Assembly: GCA_022559845.1 (NCBI GenBank) | Contig: CM040123.1 | Span: 294,984,642 to 295,048,641, forward strand | Direction: 5' to 3' | DNA: 64,000 nucleotides | Source of the DNA: Amorphophallus konjac | Taxonomy: Eukaryota > Streptophyta > Magnoliopsida > Alismatales > Araceae | Shown here: positions 54,629-64,000 of the stretch, piece after piece | How positions within the stretch are numbered: the stretch's first letter is position 1 | Layout of the letters: each line of letters opens with the position of its first letter | Position numbers and translations under genes: made by a program | The notes under the pieces: model-generated | Database searches by the model: none | What the model saw: only the letters and a program-made list of their open reading frames with translations | Told to the model about the DNA's origin: nothing

Positions 54629-56652
54629 TCATTTTCCATTTTTATGTACCCAAGAGTTCTTGGGTCCTACAAGGTTAGTTGCACCTTTGATGGTTGCTTT
54701 CCACAACCTTTGGGCTTTCACATCATCAAACATTATTAAAGAGTAACTATTCATAGAATGCCCAACCTGCCCGCAGTAATGACATGAGATAACAAGTTTT
54801 GTGTTCTTATTATGCATGTTAGCAGGAACATGGAATTTCTGACCATAATAATGACATGAAACATAATGCTTTTTGTTCTTTTCATGCATCTTATCATGAG
54901 TATGGAATTTATATGCATGAGCATGAATGTTTCTATTTTTAACATGAACATTTCATCTTTTATTTTCAGGTAACCAACAATTAGAGGCTTGGTGGCCTGG
55001 CTTTCCACATTCAAAATATGCAAGAGATTTTCCTTTAAAAATAAATTCATTTATCTCAAAAACATGTTTCTTAGCATAGAGACTAATAGATTTAGAATTA
55101 GTTTTTCTTCCCTGGGCATGCCAACATTGAGCGGCAATGTGGCCTAATTTACCATAACAAAAACAGTGAATTTTCTTTTTCTGAAATGCATGATTTCTAC
55201 CATGAAATTTCTTAGTATGTATTGCACTTGCATTTAGATCATCTTGTTCCATCAATCTACACTCATGCATTAAATGACCAATCTTATGACAATAATAACA
55301 TGACATTACCTTTTTGTGTGCATGTGTGTGTGTGTTTGAGTTATGTATAACATGCACGGTTCTAGCATGAGTATTTCTTGGCCTTTTCTGCAAGTGATCG
55401 TTATTTTTCACTTTTTCAGGTTGTTTTTGAATTCTCTGAATAGTGGGCTAATTTACCTTTGAGGTGGTGACTACATTGGAAGCTTTGATAAAAAATATCT
55501 TCAGTTTATTCTCAAAGAATTTTTTATTAACCGGATTGTAGCCTAATTCCTCTTTTCTAAAATTTACCTTGGTTCCCAACAGTTTGTCTAGGTTTTCTTG
55601 CCCACTTACAAACTTCGACAATGAGCTTTTTAAATCCTAAATCTCATTTTGTAAAGAAACAATCAATAGTTCAGAAGTTGCATTTTCTTCATCACAGTTT
55701 GTCAGTCTTTCATTAAGCATAGCATTAACAGTTTTGAGATTCTCAATTTCTGTTTCAAGACTGATCAACTTATCAGAATTGTCCGGAATTACACATTTCC
55801 CCTTTTCTACAGCCATAATTCTTTCGGACATAGCAGTGTTCAATTGCCTTAAATTCTCAATTTCTTTTTGAAAATTTTCATTCTGTACAAGCTCATTTAT
55901 TAAGAACTGATCATCATGAGAAGCTTTCTGAGTATTTTCTGTTTCAGATTTTTCTAGATCTTTTGTTGTTTTTCAATATTTTTCTGTAACTCCATGTTTA
56001 CGGACTCAATAACATCAAATTTTTCCGCAATCAAAATTTTCTCCTCTTCAAGTTTCCTGAATTTTTCTTCGTTCTCTTCAATGGATTTTCTGAGAATTCT
56101 ATTTTCAGACTTTAAATGATCTAGTTCTAACCTAATAGCATCAAGGTTTTTCAACTATTTTTTTAAAAGATCATTTTTAGTTTTCTCTATTTCAACATCT
56201 TCGTTTTCAGAAGTTGAGTTCATAGCAGTGTTCAATTTCTTTTTCAACGTTTTATTCTATTTCCTTAGCTGCTCATGAGACTCAAGCAAATCACTATATG
56301 CATTCACCCGGTCTTCTATAGAATAGTTTTTGAACAGAGAACTTACCTCCTCCTCGTCCTCATTTTGATCACTGTTGTGATCACTTTTGTCTGCCATCAA
56401 ACATTTGTTCTCCTCTTCTTTGTGGATGCGGACCAATTCGTCCAATATACCTTTGGCAGTCCTGCATGCAGAAAAACAAGGAAGTATTTGAGAATCAATA
56501 GTAGCCTTCACTAAATTCAGAGCTCTAAGATTTTTAGCATTCTTAGATCTATGACTATCAGTCCATTTGGACTTATCCTTAGGTAATCTGTGTGGACCGT
56601 GTGAAATTAACATCCATAGATTAGGATTGATAGATCTAACAAACTTGTGCAT
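54629..56652 (-). pseudogene. gag of element C (Sirevirus-like)
   Basis: Reads from the UBN2/DUF4219-like part (HKFVRSINPNLWMLISHGPH, then LPCFSACRTAKGILDELVRI) through an acidic stretch and a long coiled coil (LDHLKSENRILRKSIEENEE; LISLETEIENLKTVNAMLNE) to a His/Cys-rich end. There are three zinc-knuckle-like motifs (CYYCHKIGHLMHEC, CFCYGKLGHIAAQC, YFECGKPGHQASNC) and two more decayed ones (CHYYGQKFHVPANM, CHYCGQVGHSMNSY). It ends NLVGPKNSWVHKNGK. Stops at about 56257, 56154, 55954, 55637 and 54953 break it. The protein forms the particle that packages the RNA; here it is inactive. The coding start lies upstream of 56652, in the open stretch before the shown Met. Confidence 0.82.
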
Positions 56653-56813
56653 GCTGCTAAACCAAGAATCGAAATTGGAGACATTGAAAATGGGTGGATG
56701 AGCTATGAAAATAGTTCAAAGATAATTCAAGGCAATGGATTGAGCACAACCAGAAATACGCCTAAAACTAATAGGATCCTCTGCAGATCATGGGATCTGA
56801 TGAATCAGAACCT

Positions 56814-56825
56814 GCTTTGATACCA
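56814..56825 (-). promoter_or_regulatory. Primer binding site of element C (tRNA-iMet type)
   Basis: TGGTATCAAAGC on the minus strand, ten bases after the LTR end at 56836. One base differs from the standard TGGTATCAGAGC. Confidence 0.85.
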
Positions 56826-56835
56826 ATTATTAGGG

Positions 56836-59413
56836 TGTAAGGCTGGGATCTAGAGGGGGGTGAATAGATCCCCTTCTTAAAAATTTTAATTTCAATTAGT
56901 AAACTTGGCCAAATTACAAATGAACAGAATAGAAAATAACTAGCGGACTGTGCTGCTTACTTGGTTCATCCAAAGACAATATCCAATAGTTAAAAGATGT
57001 AGTAATGAATAGCTCATACACTAAGCCGTGTTTCTGCCCGACACACGTTCAAATGCTTAGCAAGCACACAAACAGATGTAATATTGGACACAATGCATCA
57101 CACTAGAACAGAGCAAATCTCACATCAGATGAGATTAACAGTTGAGCAAACATACGTAGCCTGAGACTCTACTAAGCACTCGGACAATCACCTGGCCTGT
57201 ATAAGCTACTTCAATGAAGAACAAAAATCTTATCTCAGAACAAATGGATCAAGCAAAACCGATATCGAACATATAGCGCTCAATCAAACATGCTAACACA
57301 TCCTGTGAAATAGATAGAAGATATGGAGTTGGACAATCACACAATCACAAACCACATTGCACTGGGATTTTAGATGGTTTGGTCTGCTACCCACAGACCT
57401 ACGTCCATCCCCCACTCAAACCCGAGTGAGACTTCCGCTGACTCACAGTTGAACCGATGAGCATCACAGCTTGCTTACACTGCTGAGCAACACAGCTTAC
57501 TATCCGCTGAGCCTCATAGCTTGCTAACCCAAGGAATCAATCCTTACTGCTGAGCAACACAGCTTTCTATAAGAATAAGAAACTAAAGAAAGCAAAACTA
57601 TAGGAAATTAAGAATGAAAATAGGAAGAAAATAGCTCTCGCAGGATCAACTTGGCTTGGATCTGATCTAGAGGCCAACACCGATCAGATCTGATCTTCAA
57701 GATGCTCTGGCTGCTTCTTAATCACTTTTCCCTCAAACACTCTCTCTTTCTTTTTCTTCTCACGATCTGACTTTTCTCATGGCTGCTATCCCTCTCTTTA
57801 CGAAGCTCACACTCTTTTCTTTTCTTCTAATCTCACGCTTACTGGCTCGCCTTCCACTTCTTCTGGTGGTCTCTCTTTCTCAGATGGCTACACTTATTTC
57901 CTTGGCAGCATTGATTCAATTCCTCTCCACACAGCCCTTCCATTTCGGAAGAAGACATCCCCTATTTATAGAATAGGGGCGTCGGAAATCCTTTTGGATA
58001 GACCGATTTGATCCAACTTTTCCCATTGGTCCACGTGGCAAGAGGTGAGAAAGTTCTTTTGGTAGAGTGCCTCGTATCACGTGCCAATCATTGCTTCCTG
58101 GGTTCACGTGCCACACACTTTCCCTTCCTAGATAACATGCCAGTGATTTACTAACAGTAGGTTCGAGCTCCCTTATCGGATCTGGATTTAAGTTAAGGTA
58201 TTCGAAGTTGGATTGTCTGAAGCATCGACCTCACTGGCAATAGTTAATACAGTTGCGTCGACCTTTGACTTAGTGCATCTAGGCACTATTCTGATGCTCT
58301 GACCTTCTGGCTTAAGGCAGTGCTTCGGTGTGTTCTGCTGCTTCATCCTTCTTTTGCTGCTGCTACTTTGTTGAACTTCTATGGACTTAGCTATTGGAGC
58401 CCTTGAGTTTCTCTTGATGGTTGTAGACTTAATTTCACTGGGGTCAATCAATTTCTTCTGTTGCATCGACCTTGTGCATTATAATATGCATCGACCAGTT
58501 CCCAACTACTACATGGACTTGTCTCTTGAGTGTTCAGACCTTGTTAGTTGGACCTTTGTTCTTCTGCCTCGACCTGCCTCTTAAGTGCACCGACCTCCTC
58601 ACAGATGTAGCACTTGAGTGTCTTGATGCATCGACTGTTGGCTTTGAAGTGTTGATGTGATTTGACCTGAGTGATATTAGCCAACACTGCTGCACCGACC
58701 TTCTCAAAGATATAACACTTGAATATCTTGATGCCTCGAGACATATGATCTTGAATGTGTTGATGCGTCAAGGCATATGAATGTTGCTTTGACTTGTTGG
58801 CCTTCTTTAACCATTACTGCATCGACCTGAGTGCACCTGATAAGCATAAAGTGCTTCAACTGTGTCAACCTGATAATATGAAACTTCAGCTGCATCGACC
58901 TTACTCCTTAAACCAACTATGAGTGCATCGACCTGAGTTATATGTGATGCCATAATAGCGTCAACCTATCTTGGCTCAAGATCCTTTTAGCATCAACTTG
59001 TTGGTCTTGTAGAACTGAGGTGCATCGACCTGATGACCTTTAGTTGTACCATTGCATCGACCTGTCCTCTTCTTTCCAGTATGTAATCCAGCTTCTCTGC
59101 ATGCGGGAGTCGACATCCAGAGTCAACACTTTTTGAAACAAGTTCTGTCACAGTAGCTTCTCTCCCTGGTATCAACTGGAGTCGACTTTTAGTGTCGACA
59201 CTTTCTTCATGACTTTTTCTTCAATGTCTTCTATTGGCTTTTTTTATTATTGATCTTCAGAATCGATTCTTGCAGAATACGCATGCTTGCATATATAATG
59301 AGATCATGATGACTTCAACAAATGCATCAAAGCGAATGCAACATCAAAAACACGTTCCACACTCAGACTCATGATCATGATGAATCATAGTGGTTGACAT
59401 CATCAAAACCACA
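56836..59413 (-). repeat. 5' LTR of element C
   Basis: 2578 bp, TG...CA. A TATA box (TATAAATAG on the minus strand) at 57962-57970 gives a start near 57935. Between about 58200 and 59190 there are about 15 copies of GCATCGACCT and near variants, all but a few in one orientation. At 57470-57570 there are three copies of GCTGAGCAACACAGCTTAC-like repeats. Short palindromes with GTCGAC lie near 59106-59204. Confidence 0.85.
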
Positions 59414-59648
59414 GGGGCACAACATGAAGGAGATGGTTCCGGGGGAATAGTGGCTCGTGATTGATGCGAGGAACTATGAGATTGGGAATTGCCCATGGGG
59501 CGGGAAAACCATGAGCACTAGGACGTAGTCCCTTAGGAAAATTGTGGTGAGATTTATGAATTTGAGGAGTGTAGCATGTGCTAGGTTGGTCATCCTAATG
59601 ATTGTAAAAGTGATTAGGCATGTTGGTTTGATTACCAAAGCGAAACAT
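59414..59648 (-). pseudogene. gag N-terminus of element B
   Basis: From ATG 59648 the frame reads MFRFGNQTNMPNHFYNH, one TAG, then DDQPSTCYTPQIHKSHHNF and further Pro/His-rich residues to the edge of element C at 59414. The composition resembles the Pro/Gln-rich N-terminal part of Tat gag proteins; there is no conserved domain in this short piece. The TAG is probably a mutated CAG codon. Confidence 0.5.
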
Positions 59649-61793
59649 TAGAGCAATCAATAATCCGATCAAAGCAAGTTGCAAAGATAGCAAACAATTG
59701 GTGTTTACGCTTATTTTTAAGTTAAACCTTGATGTGAATTAAATGATTTTAACAAGGTTATGCAATTCACTCAAGGCAAGGACCTAGTTTCAATGTGGTT
59801 TCACTTCAGTGCCAACTACGCTATTTTTCTCATCACGTTTGGGCCAACTAAACCCGGGGAACTTCAATGGTACAACCTGCCTGTAGATATGTGTAAGTGG
59901 GTGAAAAGGTGAGATGGAATGTGAAGAGTGTGATATGTGCCCAACCTCAAGCAAGCAATAACATGGAATCTAAAGCGTGTGGGTATGTCATCAAAAGTGC
60001 AATGCAATGTAATAAGTGAGCTAAACACACGCCGTGGGCGTAGAACAATGATGGAAATAAAAGGAAGCACGCACCGTGGGCGCGGAGCAACTAAGAAGAA
60101 AAAGAAGCAATACAGAATAGAGAAGGGATGACAAATACCCAAAAGACAGATGTTATCGCCACCAAGGCCTGTAACACATAGGGAACTGTACTACGTACCT
60201 TGGAAAGGAGCCGAGTTAACGAACACTCGCGCGTGGGAGAAAACACAGGTGCAGAAGAGAAAACAGTCATCCTGTGGCCGCAAGATGAAGGTAAACAGTC
60301 TGAAGATGGTCGCAAAAGAACCCTAATGGTCTGAAGATGACCGCTACTGTAGATGATTTATCTACCTCGCCCCCAAACTAAACAAACATAATAAGCATGA
60401 AAGTATGAACAATGGGGCAATAAGGAAGAGATGAACTGACCGTGATCACCACCAAGGTTGCAGCAACGCCAAAGGGATGAAGAGATGAAAGGAATGACGC
60501 CGTGTAACTTGGAAAGATGAAGACTTGATCACGCTTGACAAATGGGGTGTGGGGAACTTGTGAGATCAACCTCCTCTCCTTCCAGCCAGCTAGAGGAAGA
60601 GGGCCTTACGTCCTATGCATGCTCTCCTACAAAACAAAGATCAAACACAAGAGCAAAACCCATTAGAAAACTAAAGTGTAGTATCAATCCCGAAGTGGTA
60701 AAATAGAGGTAGAAATTGAGTGAGAACGCACCGGGGGGAGATTTTTAACCCCTGTGGAAGGGTGCAAAAGATATGTGTGTATTTTGTGATGATAATGAAA
60801 CAAATAGAGAGAAAAATCACGCAGCACAACTGCGGGAATATGCTACGTAAAATGGAGAAAAGTGCAGGTGTAGTAGAAAAACTAGAGTTTGTGATGATTT
60901 GTGAAAAGTAGGAGGGGAGAACTAGAGATAGGCACAATGAAATCAAGTCCAGAGTGATGTAAATGAAAGCTAATACTTTCCTCTTCAAGCCAGGGTTGAA
61001 GAACTGAGTCGGCGTTGCAACATGGCTTCACCTCGAACCGAAGAAGAGCCCCCCTTCGCGTCCTGCGAACTGGGTAATTTATATAGAGGTGCAGAAAACC
61101 CTAAGGTTTAGATCCGAGATAATGACTAAAAATAGGGGGATATATGTGATCAAACTCGAGATAATATCAGGGTAAGAGTCCTGGATTGATAAAAATCGAG
61201 CTGGAGCCTCATTCTCCTCGAAAATGGATCAGGATTAGGCTCCCGAAGAGTCCTCGGGCGAAGAAATCGGGGTGCAAAACATTCTGGGCTCTGTTCCGAA
61301 GTAGCAGTCAGTCGCAAGACCACAACTAGGCTATGACGGTCAAGGGAAGACCGCAACTATATCTAAAGATAAACATCCAACCGATGACATTGACGAACAG
61401 GACGTTCGGAGAAGACATGTGTTTGGCGGTCTTATAGGGACCGCCAAACCATATGGCGGCCTACTGGAGGACCGCCAAACAGAGGAGTTTGACGGTCCAC
61501 TGGAGGCCGCCAAACCCTTTTGGCCGTCAGCCAGATGGCCACCAAAAGGCCTGCTGGCGAAGGTGCTCCGGCTGACGGGGATTGATGGGAATGGTCCTGG
61601 AACTTGGGGAAACTAGGGAGAACGGTCTGGAACTTGTAGAAAATTGCTTCCAAGCTCAAAGGGCTAGGGAAATGATCAAGAAATGTGCTCAAAATAAGAT
61701 CAAGGAAGTTCCACAACAATGGGTAATTCGGGACATGACAAAGGGGAATAAGAGAACAACTCGACTTGCAGGCTAAAACGGGTGTCAGCAGAT
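59649..61793 (-). repeat. Leader and LTR of element B
   Basis: The outer LTR end is clear at 61793, where GGGTGTCAGCA is followed by the polypurine tract. The inner end is not resolved (between about 59900 and 60460). GCCACCAAGG...GTACCTTGGAAAGG at 60148-60206 matches 48588-48644 in element A. A TATA box lies on the minus strand near 61075-61085. Palindrome units occur at 60258-60350 and 61330-61545. The clearest is 61421-61449: arms GTTTGGCGGTC and GACCGCCAAAC around a 7-base loop. Confidence 0.7.
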
Positions 61794-63021
61794 GCCCCTC
61801 CTTGATGTTCACTTTGCAAGGGAGCGAGCGAAAGCAACGCAGAGGCGAAATGGAAAGAAGATGGAGCGAAAGGGACAGCGGCGTGAAATGGAGATGAAGT
61901 AGAGATGAAGCGGAGAGGACTGATAAGTGGGCGTCAAGGTAAAAGACACCTGTCACAACCAACAAGCGACATGAATTCTCCCGAAAATGCCGAACTAACC
62001 ACAAGGAATGATTGACAAGGATGAGACATGCCTAGAGAACTAACCAAGGGAAAAGAGAAGAAAAACACGACTAACCTCATCAAGGGACACAATCCACGAC
62101 AGATGAGGGGATCAGAAGAACACAGCTGAAAAGATGGAAAAGAGAAATAAAACTGAGATAAAATCAAGACAGGAATCACGCGGGCCAACCAGACTGAGCG
62201 GGCAGATCAGAGAAGACGTTCAAATTCGGAGTGGAATGAAGATCTCTTATCTAAGAGAATTGAAGGGCAATAAACTATTGGTGAGGAGAAATCTTGAGAG
62301 AATCACGAGACGTGAATGCTCAAAAATGACATGATGCATGCTGGGCTAAAATAACGAAATCATCAAAATGAATGCATAGAAAGATAAAATAGAAAGAACT
62401 CAAGGATACTATTGCTAGACTGAGCAAGACGGGGTCAAGAGTCTTTTTGCAACCATGGCGTGCGAGATAGAGTCCATCGTCCCCCACCCAACTCAAACTA
62501 ACGGCTTATCCAACGATTAACCGTATGCTCCTAGATCATCATCATTTTTGTTAAAGGGGAACATCAGATCCCAGAACACACGAGCAACCAGCCGGTCCTT
62601 GAGAGGCTATAATAATGTAGATTACTATATAGTAATGCAACAATGAGAAGGGATAGAGAGCCATACCTGACTTACCTGCCAAGTGAAACGTCATTTTTTT
62701 AGATTTTTGATATAAGACACAAACAACAATATAAGCACAGAGATAAATATAACATAACATAACATAAAGAATGAAATATAACATAACGAAGATGAACAAA
62801 AAATAGTGAAAATGAACTGAACATAACATAACAACATAACAAACACCATAAGAACAAACGGCAATCATGCGTGGGATTTGAAAACATGGTGGGACAAGAC
62901 AACACAACGCGGTGGGACAAGGACATGGTGGGTCAAAGACACGTGGGATGACAAAAGACACAGACAACACGTTGTAGACACGTCAAAATTGATGCTATGT
63001 TGAGTAAATCTCATGTCACCA
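61794..63021 (-). other. 3' internal region of element B
   Basis: 61794-62683 aligns with the 3' region of element A, including the polypurine tract. From 62684 the alignment is lost; 62740-62830 has AACAT short repeats, and the rest to 63021 shows nothing recognisable. Confidence 0.65.
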
Positions 63022-64000
63022 TGTGACGCCCCAAAGTGAACTTCAATGTTGCCGTAATATGAAAATTTTCTATTTTTATGTGTTTTCTGTGATTTTCTTA
63101 GCATTAACGTCTTGACGTGGGGCGTCTTTTAAATAATGGCTTAGCCGTGGGCGTCTCTTAGTGAAAGGATGACCGTCGTCAAAGGCGTCAGTTTCTGGAA
63201 TTTTACGTATCCTAACCAAATTGGAAAAGTAAGAATTGACGTCCCCCAGAGGGTCATTTATCAACTAACGCCCGTTGGTACAGGCGTCATTTCATCATTT
63301 TAAATAAGGAAAGGATTTTGTTGCTGAAATTAAATCAATGAATTGATGCCTTTGTCTCGATCGTCATTTTAATTAACGCCTTAAGGCAGGTCGTCAATTT
63401 CAATTGACGCCCTTCTGAGAGTCGTCTTTTACCCTTTCGTGTCCTGCTCGAATGAACCTTTCCTGGAGAGTTCCCTGCTCTGATTTAATCACTTTGTTGG
63501 ATTAGGGAAGTAGAGGCCTTGCCGTAGATGAATGTTGCCAGTTCTAATCCTACTAAATCTATGGTTTATGCCCTATAAATAGAGCCTCTGTTCTGCCCGC
63601 GCGAGAGACAGAGATACACGGATTTTCACATACAGACGAACATACACACGAAAGGAAGATAGTTTGCTACTGTTCGTTGCTTCTTTCTTCTTCATGTTGC
63701 AACAGCCCGAAGCCACCCTATTTGGTTCTCTCCCTTTATTGTTGTCAGGAACATCACGGATTTGTTAGCTTGCTTGATTGATATTCGTCTCGCCACTTTC
63801 ACTCATCATATAGTGTTTCTTTTTATACGTTTGTCTTAGTCTTTGCATCATATCTCCTCTCCCCAATTCTCTTAGGGGTTTGTTCTAAAGACTAAAAGGT
63901 GTGTTCTTCATGTTCATATTTCATCATTATCTCATACTGCTTGTGGATTGATACTACACTTTTGGCTAATCCTTTTCCTTTTTCTGGTTGTTGTTGTTTC
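63022..64000 (+). mobile_element. Element E: start of a plus-strand LTR (Tekay-like), runs off the window
   Basis: TGTGACGCCCCAAAG at 63022 resembles the start of element D's LTR (TGTAATGCCCC) and of Tekay/Del LTRs in general. A TATA box (TATAAAT, 63574-63580, in CCCTATAAATAGAGCC) follows about 550 bp in, the same spacing as in D. If it is an insertion, CACCA (63017-63021) would be one copy of its target duplication. The primer site and genes would lie right of the window. Confidence 0.6.
63112..63430. repeat. Palindrome array with GACGCC / GGCGTC core in the LTR of element E
   Basis: About eight short imperfect palindromes, each 13-35 bp, such as GACGTGGGGCGTC (63114-63126) and AACGCC...GGCGTCAT near 63268-63290. 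Same layout as the arrays in A, B and D but with another core. Confidence 0.75.

Larger units (their letters stand above)
50304..59413 (-). mobile_element. Element C: Sirevirus-like Copia LTR retrotransposon, pol missing
   Basis: The 5' LTR (56836-59413), primer site for tRNA-Met (56814-56825), gag with coiled coil and zinc knuckles (56652-54629), a long region with several polypurine tracts, and part of the 3' LTR (50304-51412) are present on the minus strand. No protease, integrase or reverse transcriptase motif lies between gag and the 3' LTR. LTR start TGTGGTTTTGATGATG, UBN2/DUF4219-type gag and repeated polypurine tracts fit Sireviruses. Element A is inserted in its 3' LTR at 50303/50304; C itself is inserted in gag of element B at 59413/59414. 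Confidence 0.82.
59414..63021 (-). mobile_element. Element B: second Tat-like element, one LTR between gag and 3' region
   Basis: On the minus strand the order from the right is: 3' internal region (62683-61794, homologous to 8550-7690 of element A), polypurine tract, one LTR (ending TGTCAGCA at 61793 on the plus strand), leader, then the start of gag (59648-59414), cut by element C. A single insertion would have its gag and its 3' region on the inner sides of two LTRs; here they lie on the outer sides of one. Confidence 0.72.

Noticed and set aside
62551..62970. 139-residue minus-strand frame
   Set aside because: Hydrophobic low-complexity translation across AACAT repeats with no family resemblance.

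Overview
The window is nuclear DNA of a flowering plant and is almost entirely transposable elements nested inside one another. The evidence is the set of plant-type families present: Tat-, Tekay-, Reina- and Sirevirus-like LTR retrotransposons, CACTA (En/Spm) DNA transposons, plant mobile domain (PMD) genes, and a captured fragment of methionine S-methyltransferase. The plant order cannot be told from what I can see. I found no intact host gene.

The nesting, oldest host first, is as follows. Element B (Tat-like, minus strand) forms the right side, about 59414-63021. Element C (Sirevirus-like Copia, minus) is inserted in the gag of B. Its right end is 59413, and its 3' LTR is split at 50303/50304 by element A. 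Element A (large Tat-like Gypsy, minus) runs from left of the window to 50303. Three insertions sit in A. CACTA1 has its right end at 7318, inside the 3' LTR of A. Element D (Tekay-like Gypsy, plus, 12640-24053) has target duplication GTTTA. CACTA2 (24838-36476) is a gene-capturing CACTA that itself carries a complete Reina-like chromovirus (25820-31203, target duplication AAATG). Another LTR element, E, starts at 63022 in B and leaves the window on the right.

Left to right: 1-7318 is CACTA1 with the end of a TNP2-type transposase and a second gene of the TNPA/Transposase_24 type. That second gene has a tandem array of proline-rich mini-exons and a 179-bp satellite array in its last intron. 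7319-12639 is the LTR remnant, 3' region and antisense PMD gene of A. 12640-24053 is D. 24054-24837 plus 36477-37450 is a second antisense gene of A, interrupted by CACTA2. 37451-39168 is noncoding A. 39169-47272 is the damaged gag-pol of A, including a second RNase H domain. 47273-50303 is the leader and 5' LTR of A. 50304-59413 is C, which keeps gag but lacks pol. 59414-63021 is B, and 63022-64000 is the LTR of E.

Two things stand out. First, the noncoding parts and LTRs of A and B, and the LTRs of the unrelated element D, are filled with the same short imperfect palindrome (arms AACGGTC / GACCGYT). The LTR of E has the same layout with another core (GACGCC / GGCGTC), and the LTRs of C carry a direct-repeat array of GCATCGACCT. 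Second, the Reina-like element has a 1565-residue open reading frame that starts inside its 5' LTR, reads through the primer binding site and the polypurine tract, and takes its stop codon from the first three bases of the 3' LTR. Both are argued below. LTR divergences were counted by eye.
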